Positions 34,901 through 47,000 of a stretch of 64,000 bases of DNA are shown one piece after another. The position numbers and the translations under genes are program-made. How positions within the stretch are numbered: the stretch's first letter is position 1; the number at the start of each line of letters is the position of its first letter. The DNA comes from Cladopsammia gracilis. Taxonomy: Eukaryota; Cnidaria; Anthozoa; Scleractinia; Dendrophylliidae. The stretch is taken from NCBI GenBank assembly GCA_022457155.1, contig JAJGOT010000072.1, positions 1,312,501 to 1,376,500 of the forward strand, written 5' to 3'. The notes beneath the pieces are model-generated. The model did no database searches. It saw only the letters and a list, made by a program, of their open reading frames with translations, and was not told the origin of the DNA.

Positions 34901-37900
34901 ATATCATAATGTTGGTACCAATACTTAGAAATAATAGCGTCAAATTGATGTTTGTACCTGTAAATCATAAGTCTCTTTTGAATCATGTTAACCCTTTTCG
35001 GACTGAATTTTTGTTAGGTCAAGAAATGAAGTGAACAGACATAGAATTGTCAGCTTTTATAAAGCCTCTCTTATCAGAAGTGTTGGCATGCTATATACCT
35101 CTGGATAGCTCAAAACACAAAATACCCATCACATAATATTTATTATTTTTGTAAGGGAGCACGGTAACGAATCCTGCAATCTGATTGGTTCTTAACGCAG
35201 TCCGGATTTTCTTATCTCTGCCCACGGTCACGGTAACGCTTTCGTGAGTGATGTGACTCCGTTGTTTTAAGCTTGTAAGCCCTGGCATTATTGAATTTTC
35301 TCGTTAATTATGGACTCAGACGAAAGCTACCAAAGTGAAAGTGAATTTTATTGGCCAGATAGAATATTTAACGACACAAATGAAGAAAACCAGCAAAGCC
35401 GTTTGATCATGCATGGCTGACTGCTCGGCTGACATACAAAGATCCGAAAACAAGCTAAAGACGAGGTATCAAAAAGACTTAATGAAGAAAGAGAGATTAA
35501 ACTACTGGGTGGAAGGAGAAATCAGCCGTAAAATTAAAGGTCAATGTTTTTCCTCAGAAAGGCGAGTACAAGTTTGGATTTTATGATTTGTTGATTTCAT
35601 AGTTTGTTCGGCGTTTGTTGTTGCTTTTTTTACGAAGCGGCTTTTGGCTTCAAAAATACTGTCATTAGACAATCTTGCGCTTGTTTACAAAGTTTTTGAC
35701 TCCATTTGATACAAGTGTTCTTATTTTAAAATTAAAGTTGATCTTTAGCTTTCCACGGCTTCGCTGTGGGAAAGAACATTTCTCTATCATCACCGGAAGC
35801 AAGCACAACAGCCGTTTATTCTACCGGGAGACATAAACTAATAGAAATGAGTTCAAAGTAAGTTCTTTTGTTTATGATTGAAACCGTTGTGGAGATTACC
35901 GAATTAATTTAGGTTTTGCACGCGTTGTGTCAGTTTTGCTTGACGCGGCGCTTAAAGACATGATTTCTTGGAAAGCTGTACAAGCGTATCACGATTTTTC
36001 TCCGCAAATCACAGAATTGAAGTAGGAAAAAAGAGTTTTTTACCAGCCTTGGCCTACGGCCTCGGGCCGTACTCAAATACCAAAGTACCAAATATTTGCT
36101 ACAAAGCCAACAGTTTAAAGAAATATAACTTACAGAACACTATAATCGCCCTTATTTGTCCACAGAAGCAATTGTCTCCACAATGATGTCTTTATGAAGA
36201 GTATTTGAAAAGTAGTGCTTACTTTTCGCGTAATCCTTTGACAGTCTAGATTCTCTGTACTTGCCCAAGAAAAGTCACCAAATCAAAACCCGAATCACCA
36301 TCGGTTTGATATGGATGTACAAATATCTTTCCATCTTTCCTCATGTTCAAGATCATTTTCTCCTATCATTTCAAGCGTTAAGGTTACAGTGTACCTTCAG
36401 ATCGAAAATATTTGAAATTTTTTTTTTGGCGTCAAAATAAAGTTTACAGAATGAACTTTCATTCCAAAAAAAAATTATCGAAAAATAGTGAAAATTGACG
36501 GAGAAATGACAGTATAACTTTTGTGGGCGGAGTTTGTTTATGAAGCGATATGTTTTTTTAAGCGCTGTTTTCTCAAAGTTAATTTTTCGCTTGTTGGGGA
36601 CACTTTAAAGAGCTATAACTCAAAGGGAATTTGTTTGATTTCCCTCAAATGTGGACAGAAGCTAGGCTAACATATAATCAACAAAAACGTGTCGGCGAAT
36701 TTCTTATTTCCGAAAACTTTTTCGTCAAGAGCCATTTCCGTGCGATCATTCCAATTTTTTTTCTTCCTTTTTCGAAAATATTCTGTAACTTTTCACTGCA
36801 ATTGAATATGGGAAATCGCCGACACGTTTTTTTAGCGCTTCGTGTCCGGAAACCCGAGAACAAATCAAATTTGCAATATACAATAATCGCTTTGATTTAT
36901 AGCGTTTTAAAGCTGATTCGGACGTTCGAATTTAGACGTCGTAAAAAATTCGACAATTCACTTTATTACCAAATGGTTTCCATATTTAGGTAGCCAGCTC
37001 TATAAGCTTTAATTTGATATCTGGGTTTAGGTATGTTAAGTGTAATCTTAAGACACTAGAGCTGTTATACTGGAGACACCCCCGAAGGTACACTGTAACC
37101 TTAAAAGTCATCCTTTACATCCAAAAAACCTACGACCATCCAGAAACTGGTCACACACCAACCAACTGAGCTACTGGGAAACAAACAAAAGCAAACGAAC
37201 AAAACTTTATTCAGACTAGTATTCGTGTTGAGTAATTTGTAATGTGGCACTTTTTATGATGTCCATGTTGCATTTCCTTTACTTACAATACTTATCATGA
37301 CATACATCGGTTTTTGATTGTTTCAAACTTTAATTATAACAAAAAGTCACCCTCAGTTTAAGAAATAAGAGGGCACTTACTGACTTAAAAACTCATTAAT
37401 TGTCTTCTTGTTACGTTTGTAGGGTAATTTGGTGGCAGTTAAAAATATACAAAAGGCTAAAGTTAACTTGGATCGTGATGTATTGTTGGAGCTTAAAGGG
37501 GTAATATGATGTGTATTTATAGATATATGATATCATTTTTATAAGATCATTGGATGTAAACAGGGACATCATGCATTCATCGAATAGTTTTTTATCTATT
37601 TTTTGTCGAGGCTCTAAGCATATTATACTGTATTTTTTCTTTTCAGATGAAAGATCTTACCCACCCGAACATCAACCCATTTGTTGGCGCTTGTGTTGAT
37701 CCCAACCACATCTGTATCCTAAGCCAATACTGTAACAAAGGAAGTCTCCAGGTTAAAACATTGTACTTGCAGCTTGCTGCGTCCTCCAATAACTCGCAAA
37801 CTCTGAACTTTGTCAAGCTCTAGCTAATGTTTATGTTTTACACTGCCATCAATCATAATTATGGCGACAAACATGGGACCCTTGAAAACAAAAATGGACA

Positions 37901-38062
37901 AAATCCACCAATCACAGCCCACAAAAATGACCTTTTGGGTTAAACATCCTTATTTTCTGAGACGTTCACTATGATAATTGTGGCACATGAGTTCAAAGGT
38001 TGTTGAAAGGCACAGCAAACTACATCATTGTCAAAAAATGAATAAAGGGGTTAGTTTCTAAC

Positions 38063-38094
<32 letters not shown>

Positions 38095-41000
38095 AACTTA
38101 AAAATTTGGTTTAATCATCTGAGTCGATAAGATAAATTGGCCACTGAAAAAGATTCAAACGTTTTGCCAGTGTAACACACCCCTTCACATACAATGCTTT
38201 TTCTGTGGTGACAATTTTATGTGACTTCATTGCAGCTTTCTTCTAATTTGGTGACAGTTTGCTGTTCCAGGAGGTATCCAACCCACCCCAAGTTGGTCAC
38301 TCAGTGAAAATTCTAAGGAATGGGGGGAGGGATCTGAAAAACTCACACGTGTAGCAATCTTGATGATAGAATTTTCGATGAGCATGATTTTGTTTGTCAG
38401 TGTTATTTGATTTTAAAGGAAAGTGTCTTTAAGCTGGATAATTATATTTAAAACTGTATCAGATCCCAAATAAATTATGTGAAATTTTGTTACTTTATAT
38501 TCTTAAAAAGCATTTTGTTCTTTCCTAGGATGTACTGCACGCTGAGAGCCTTAAACTGGATTGGATGTTTAAAATGTCTATTGCATGTGACATTGCTCGA
38601 GTATGTGTTAAGTTAATTAAAACAAAGTATTCTTTGGAATCCACCCTTCCCCTTCCGTATTTTCAAGAATATTGAAGCTATGGCTATGAAAACCTTGATG
38701 GTTTGTAATATTTAAAGTGTATATGACAGATATTTTTTTATTTGCTTAATGGAATCTACGTGGCGTTCTGATAAGAAAGTCGAAAAAAGTTTTTCGATAT
38801 CGATTTTTCTTGTCCCTGATTTAGCTGTTCATGCACCTTCTACAGCCTTGATGGCCAAATTGTTTTGGCTTTCCTTGCAAGAGGCCATCGTTTTACTGCT
38901 TTTATGTGCTGGCGCTTGACCTTGTAATCCCCAGAAAAATCTCAGAATTAGCTTTGAATTCTACATTATTTGTCTTTTTTATGCTTGAAAAGTTTTGTAT
39001 GTGTTGGGCGTTAAGTGAAGCTGCTTCAACTCCCGCAAAATCCATACGCCCCGGTGATTGGTTGGCATTTGCCAATAATGTTGGACTACCAAGCTCCTTT
39101 GTATACCACCGGCTGACGTTTAAGGAAAGTCGTGATTCACATGTCCACAATGTAGGTGTACAATAACAGCTATCCAACAACAAAAGTTGTGAATGTTATT
39201 TTGATTTTCCATACAGGGCATGCAATGTCTGCAAAATAGCCCAATTCAAGTTCATGGCAACTTAAAGTCTTCAAATGTGCTCATTGACAGTCGCTGGACA
39301 TGCAAAGTGACCGATCATGACTTGTTTCTATTCAAAGAGGGGCAAGAGATTGATGTGGAAGCTGGAATAGATGCCAAGTATTATGGTACTTTTATATCAT
39401 TGAAATGTTTTTTGATATTTGGTGGGAATGCCAAAGGCAGAGTAAATATTGGTGAATTTTAATTTTAAGGACGTTCGCGCGAAAATCTTCTAACATTGAT
39501 TTTTTTCTAAAACTTTTGCTACAGCTCGGTAACAGGGATGGAAATAAGGGAAAACAGATCGATAGGTGATTTTTTTGCATGGGTGTAAATGATCATGAGC
39601 CCCCCCCCCCCCTTCCGCTTCCCCTTCCCCCAAGCCGGAGGGGGGGGGCTCAGTTTGGTTCCCACCCAGTCCCCCTAATCCACCGACAACAACCCCCTCC
39701 CCCAACCACCAATTATTGTTATATTGATAATCAATTATTTAGAGAAATTTGGGTCAACCGTCATCAATAAAGTTACAGTACTTTGTACAATAAATTGTGT
39801 CGTCTCCATCTCCTTTTATTGACAATACTAGAGTGATTGAAAACAGCTTACAATACAGCGCTTGTAAATCACAAAAATCCTCTCACAAGCAAGTCAATAT
39901 CATTCCACAACCTCAATTTTGAAACCCCCCTCTTCTGAATGAGTATCTGCAGTACAAGTTGCACAGCGGTTTTAGTCACGTACGCCAGAGTTGTTCGAAG
40001 ACGTTCGAAGACGCCGCCATTACCATTATGGATAACTTCGCGGACTTTATCAACTTTCTTTATCGACTTTATCTCGATTTACTAGAAAGCCTGAAGGAAA
40101 TGGAAACTCAGCTACTAGAAACATTAGAAAGTTTGCCGGCCGATGGCTCCCAAGATCTCTCATCTGTCTTCGACTGCTATCTTTCATTGCAGGCAAATAC
40201 CATGAACATGCTGGTGAAAATGGATGAATTTGAGGAGAAACTGAATTTGAGACATTGACTGCACATTTTTCCATTTACAACGGCTCTTTTAAGAGCCACA
40301 ACACCCATAAAAGCTTTGTCCAATGTCCAGATAAGATTTTATTTGATTCTTGTGAAATTTTATTATTTTATTTCATTTTTGGCTGGCAAATTTGATCGGT
40401 AATTACCGATCACCGGCCGTTATCTCCATCCCTGCGGTAACGAATGGGCCTATTAAGCAAATTAAATCAACTGGTGGCGTCCCTTAAAGTAAATCTTATT
40501 TTTAAACGACAGCATTTGCAAACCATGACAGCCGTAAGTTGGATAGATTCGATGTTGCGTGGGTAGAAAAATGGGAACATTTTAAACTTCCTACATTTAT
40601 TTTTTTTGTTCATTTTTTCACAATCTGTCAAGAATTAGAAAAGAAAATTATCTAGCCAAAAAGGTAGGGGTCACCGACCATCCAAGCGACTAAAATCTAA
40701 GTAAAGTTAACGCAACGGCTACCAGCCCTTTAGCTGTTTAGATTTCTTACTTTGCGCGCGCTCGTGCATTAAGGATGCGCATAAACAATTAGCGCGAACG
40801 TCCTTTAAGTCACACACTTTACTAAAGTGTGGGTAGTCCAGCACTTGTCCAAACGATGTCTGTGATCCTCTAAGAAAACAATAGATTTGTCCCGCTGGGA
40901 TAGGAAGTAGGGATAGGGCCATTGTTCAAGTGATATATCAATTGTATCGTTCGCCATTCACAGACATCGTTTGGACAGCTACGACCCCGCACTAAAGTGT

Positions 41001-44000
41001 GGGTACTTTTGCTGGCAGATACAAGTAGGCTTGTGTGCCGGAATGTCGCAAAAACGTGCAGTTTGTTATTTACATGCAAACAGTTGGACATAATGGTGGA
41101 ATACTGTTTTTGTAATGTTCATACACACCAACTAGTATTTATCAACACAAGTCTGTTTGCTGCATGAAGGGGCCTTTTTCAAGACAGAGTTAAGGTAAAT
41201 AGTTTACCAAGCCTAAAGCCCTGATCAAATTGTGGGTGATAATAGTTGATAGTTGTAGTAAGAGTATTGATCCCTGGTGTTATCCACTATAATTGACTAT
41301 TACCCTGATGCCTTATACATGTATGTTCATGCACGTTTTATTACTTAATTTCGCCAACCATTAAAGGTTCATGAAAAGTAGAACCGTAAGGTTTTGTGAA
41401 GTCTAAGCTCAAATTTCAAAGGTGCCAAAACGCTTCAGATCATTATATTTGAACAAGAAAACTTGCATTCAGTATAACTCCTACTCTGTCCACGGGCTGA
41501 TTTTCACTTCAGGTAGTTCCAGAACCCAACAGGTTATGTTTATTATGTCTCATGACCTTGTACTTTGGTTCAAAACATTATTTCGTATGCAAACTTTCTT
41601 CCGTTGTTGATTGTGTGTACGTTATGGGAGAGGTTATTTCGGGAGTTGGGGATGCAATTTTTTGGCCATTGCCATTATGGTCGTTGTTTGGAGGTTTGAA
41701 TAAGAGTAAATAGCAAACATGGCTGGAAACAAGTTGTTTCATCAGTTGCTCAATAAGGAGGACAAGAATCGCCTCTATATTTTTCGCCTGAGCTTTTGCA
41801 TCCGTCTCCAAATCCAAATTGTGGCTGCTTATTTCTTCCATTTTAATGCATAAAATACACTTTGAATTTTTTCTGACTATGCTTCCACAAGTTCCAGCAG
41901 GTCCACTGGCTGGGGCGTGGCAAGCAAACCTGATGCAAGGCTTCTGCGACTTGAAGACATCAGTGGTCCCCTGTTAAAAGAATGCATCCTTAGGATGGAA
42001 GTAAAAATGTTTATGTGAGACAATAATTTTATTGCCAGCTGTGTTGGAAAGGATTCCTGCAAATGCTTATTCTTTATAAACATCTGGTAACGCGCATTGA
42101 TGCGCCGTTAGCGATCGAAACGGCAATAAGGGAAGACCAGCCCGGACTTTAACACTAGACTGTTTATTTGCACTATTGAAGAAGTAGTCAACTGAAAAAT
42201 AGAAACGTTTACAAATTACTATAAATTTCTCTATACATTTCGGCCACGCAGTGATTAAACACACTTACATTTTGTGTTTCTTTTTCCGTGTCTTTAGTCC
42301 GTTGAGTTGCGGTCTTAACTTCTGTAACTTTCGTCGAAATGTACATCGCGGCTTCGTTAAATTATAATTTTGCGTTACTTGAGTTGCATGTTTTATATAT
42401 TTATGAATATGTTAAATGACACCTTTTTTCCCGCTCCGTGGAAGTGAGGCGATAGTTTGAATACACATTCCGAAAGGCGCGTGAAATGCAGATCACGCAT
42501 TCTTGCAATAAGACTAATATATTTTCTAAAAAAAAAACATTAGCATTTGTTTTTGTTTATTACATTTCATAAACAGTGTGATTTCTAAGATCAGAGTTAT
42601 TAACAAAATATTTAATTTTAAATGTCTAAATTTTGCCATTTTGCCACAAGAGGTCTTGAGTCCATCTTATTCATCTGCATTCGTTTAAAGTTCTTAGAAG
42701 GATTTTATTGGTTTATTCTGAGATTTCCAGTGTTCACGACTGAATATTTCTTTTCAGTTACTGTAGTGGTTTCCTATGATGCTGGATTATTTTCCCAAAC
42801 TCCGTCAGTCCCGGTGGTGCTAATTTCTGCGTTGTTCCCAGAGCAGCCTAGGCATTTTGTGTTGTCCATTGCAATTTGCTCCTGATTTCTCAACTCAACA
42901 ACATTTATTCGAAAAACAACTGCGACCTATTCGTGCAGATTTGCTCATTTTGTTAGAAATGGCCAGACAGACCAGTTACAGTAATTCAAAAATATCATGC
43001 AGCCTTTTGATAGTCTTGCAGGTTCAGGTCCTTGGGCATCCCCTGTTCGGGGTTGACCCTCCACTTCTTCTTGTATCTCATTTGCATTTAAAATCTGCGA
43101 AATGTAAAAGGCACCAATAATTCCAAAAACCTCTAGGAAATTTTGGCGCCTCTTAGAGAAGTTGCCTAAAGCAGGATGCATCCCAATCACCAGCAAAAAA
43201 GAATGAATGAATGAAAGCGCAAGGTTTTCTTTCACAAGACTACCCAAACCAAGCCAGAACTTAAATGAAAAGTGAGGTTTAAATGCCACTAACATGTCAT
43301 TTCTGAAGTACAGTTAATAATTGATTTTTTTCTTCTTTTCAGGTTCCCTTTGGACTGCACCAGAACACATCTTTAACGAGAGTTTCCCTCGCTCTCAGAC
43401 TGGAGATGTGTTTAGCTATGGAATCATCCTTTCCGAAATATTAACCCGTGGTTTACCTTACAGCATGTATGAAGATTTGTCAGCTAAAAGTACGTGTTAA
43501 GTGCTTGTTGTTGTTTTAAGGTGGCTCCTAATAGTTTAAACATTCCCATCATGATATCTCTATTTTTAACAGCGGTTGTCGAGCGTGTTCAGAAAGGAGA
43601 CACTCCACATTTCCGTCCTCGAGTTACTAAGGATTTGGCAGAACATCCGCTCTTCATACAGATGATGAAAAAGAGCTGGAACCAGGACCCAGTTTCAAGG
43701 CCCAAGTTTTCAGATTGCTTTAGACTCCTTAAGCAAATGAATAAAGGAAAGTAAGTGAAAAGTGTATGGTCACTTTACTTTGTACAATGTGCAGCTGATT
43801 TTGATAAATTTTGTTTTTTAAGTATTGGAAAAGTTTGTATAAATTTCACAAGTACTTGAAAGCCTAATCTGAGCAAACAGCAAAGAATCATGGACGGATT
43901 ATTTTTTCTGACATAGCTCCGAACCCAAGGGGAAGGGAAGGGAGCACTCCCAAATAAAATTGACGGGCTAACTGACGGAAAATTTTAAAGAAAAAAAGTA

Positions 44001-47000
44001 TCATAAACCTGTTTTGTTGGTGCAGCTCGCGTTAATTTTTACACCTAAGAGGTAAAAAAAGTTGTTCGATCCTGTCAGCATATTTTTCTGACTAAATACC
44101 CTAAAAGGTATAATTTTCGATTCAAACATTCTTAGTTATACCAAAACACAAATTTTAACCTGTTATATGGGAGTCTCCCCCACTGATTTTTGTGTAAATA
44201 CATTTAACTTTTTGCCTCTAGGGAATTCAACATCATGGATACTATGATCACCATGACTGAGAAGTATACTGATCACTTGGAGGACATTGTTTTGGAACGA
44301 ACAAGTCAGCTTGCAGCTGAAAAGGCAAAGACTGATGAACTTTTGTACAGGATGTTGCCAAAGTACGTCTTCACTTTTTCTGGGGGAAAACATATTCACA
44401 ATAAAACATCTAAATTCATCCAAGGAAATACCCGGATATGGTTTATTTCAGAAAGACTTGTAGAGGTATCATATCGACTCAAACAATATGTCAATGCAAA
44501 TATTTCAGGTTTATTATTACAAAATCTTTTCTGAAAGCAACTGAGGAAAATAAGAAAAGTCACAGTTTAAATACAATATCAAACGCTCATATATGATAGT
44601 ACTGTAAGTTCCAACCATTACTGTAACGGTGCTAAGTTTTGATAGTTATAACAATATAATAGTAATAGCATATGATGCTAAGTTTTAACAGTGCACTTTC
44701 TTATAACGGCATAACGGCAAGGCTTCCGTAAGGTTTTTGTCAATTACCTTTCTAAATCCCTCAACACTTGGTGCCCTTCGCGATAAATACTTTATGATAC
44801 AAGACTTGTAGACCAGCCTCCAAAAAGAGATTGATTGATTAAAATACTTTGCACCGTTTTATAGACCTCTTTCATAATGGCGACTGATTTATTTATTCTT
44901 TTATATGTATGTTAATTAGCCTCACTAGCCTCATTTGAGAGTAAAAATTATTTTGAACTTGCACATGTTACCGAGGCAAGTGATGCTAGTTAACATACAT
45001 ATAAAAGAATAAATAAATCGGCCGCCATTATGAAAAAGGTCTATTATTACTATTAAATGTTGTTTAATCCTTTTTTTCTCAAACTCATTAATTATTCATT
45101 ATTGGTCAGATGCAGGGGTTTTGATACCCAATGAAACCCCAGCTTTAGCTGCTGACAGTGTGAGAACAAATTTCCAACACACACACCTTATTCCAAAATG
45201 GTGATCAATTTATTATTCTTTTATATGCAGGTTAATTAGCCCTCTTGGCCTCATTTTCGCTGGAAAATTCCTTTGTATTTTGCACATGCTGACGAGGCCA
45301 TGAGGGCTAATTAAGATGCATATAAAAGAATAATAAATTGGCCGCCATTTTGGAATAAGGTGTATGTGGTGAAACTTGTTAATCTGCGTATTCATCAATC
45401 AACAACACAGCAAGAAAGTTGGTTTTATTCATATTTCATATTTCATATTTTATATATATATATATATATATACATAATTGTATATATATATATATATATA
45501 TTAGTGTTATATATGGAGCGATTGTTTCTGCGGTCTTTGGCAATTTTTTGCATGAACATGCACAACAACAATCCAAAGTGATCATTAAGAATAAAACAAT
45601 TATGTTTCAGAGAAGTTATTTCACACTCATTCTGCGTGTTTCATATTTACGATTACAAACAACTCGAAACAACAAAACATTCGGGGCTTTGCCCCAGGTG
45701 TTTCAATAGTTTTCTCGTTGTTTGAAATCGCAATGAATCACTTGAATTCGTATTTGAAATATTACGTCTTATTTTCATTGTTACCGGTATGTTACCATTC
45801 TCCTTTCGTCATCATGATGAGATTTTATACAAGTGATGGACATATATTAAATAAAATAATATTTATACGCTTATTATTGCAGGACTGTTGCAGAGGAACT
45901 TAAAAGAGGGCAGCCAGTCACAGCTGAAAATTTTGAAAGTGCCACAATTTTCTTCAGTGACATTGTTGGCTTTACCAAGATTGCATCTGATAGTACACCA
46001 TTACAGGTTATGTTGTCTTTTTTTAAGAGTTTCCTAGTTTTTAATTTTGTCAAAGATGTTTTCACAGATTACTTTTAATAATAAATAACTTCTTTAAAAT
46101 AAATATACTGAACTATGCAACTATTGTAATAAATGTATAGCTTCAAATACATTTTCACCTTCTTAGGCTATTTCTAAAACGTGTCATAACATAACAGCAT
46201 TCAGTGAGCTAATAGAGCGTTTTCACACGACGTCACAAAAATGCAAAAATCTAAAGTATACATCCTACAAAGCTGTTTCTAACATGGTATATGGATACCA
46301 GTGTTATAATCTTTCACAAAAAGTTTCAGGTTTTAACGATGTTTTGCTTCCGATTTACAAAGGTTTTAAACGTGTCACGCAATACGTCACGCTATTTCAA
46401 ATAAGCCATGAAAATCAACAAAATTGAACCAGTTGAAAGTTATTTTTGAATTATAGATGCTTATGAGCCGATTTAATGGCACTTATAGTGAATACAATAT
46501 TTTGTGATGAGATTTTTGGTGTAATTAAGGCTTTGAATTTTTGACCGCCATGTTGGTGTACCAAAGTGGTACACCAAGATGGCCGCTCCATACATTTCTT
46601 ACTAAAAATGTCTAACACTCGTTCGCCTATAACTCTTGAACTAAATGCTCTTGCGCTTCAAAATTTGGCCCAGATGTGTAGTTTTACACTCTATACAATT
46701 CCATAAACGTTTTGGAATCGAAAACGGCTTCTGAATTTTGATATGACGTCAGTGAAAACGCTCTATTAATTCTTTAAAAGATTTCGACTTCATTAGAGAA
46801 AGCAGTCTATTGCCATTCTTATATGAGCGGTAATTATGAATTGTCTGGATTGAACAAAAGATGCACCATATCAAGAGCATTTAGATAGAACATGAACTAT
46901 TTTATTTAAAACCTGTGTTTTTTTATTAATTGTTTGTTTTTCTAGGTTGTTGACTTATTAAACGATCTGTACACTTGCTTTGATGGAATCATTGACATAC

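Larger units (their letters stand above)
39533..40434 (+). mobile_element. 0.9-kb TIR element carrying a small ORF and histone-like 3' stem-loop
   Basis: Ends CAGGGATGGAAATAA and TTATCTCCATCCCTG are mirror copies with one mismatch. CGGTAA flanks both sides (39527-39532, 40435-40440). The interior has C- and G-runs at 39600-39650, an ORF at 40028-40258, a stem-loop at 40282-40297 and a perfect 18-bp palindrome (GATCGGTAATTACCGATC) near the right end. No transposase. Confidence 0.7.

Noticed and set aside
36631..36993. 120-codon frame starting [13 protein letters not shown], repeated at 48155-48397
   Set aside because: The repetition comes from the two copies of the TTAA element; no transposase or other domain is recognisable, and the frame stops at different points in the two copies.
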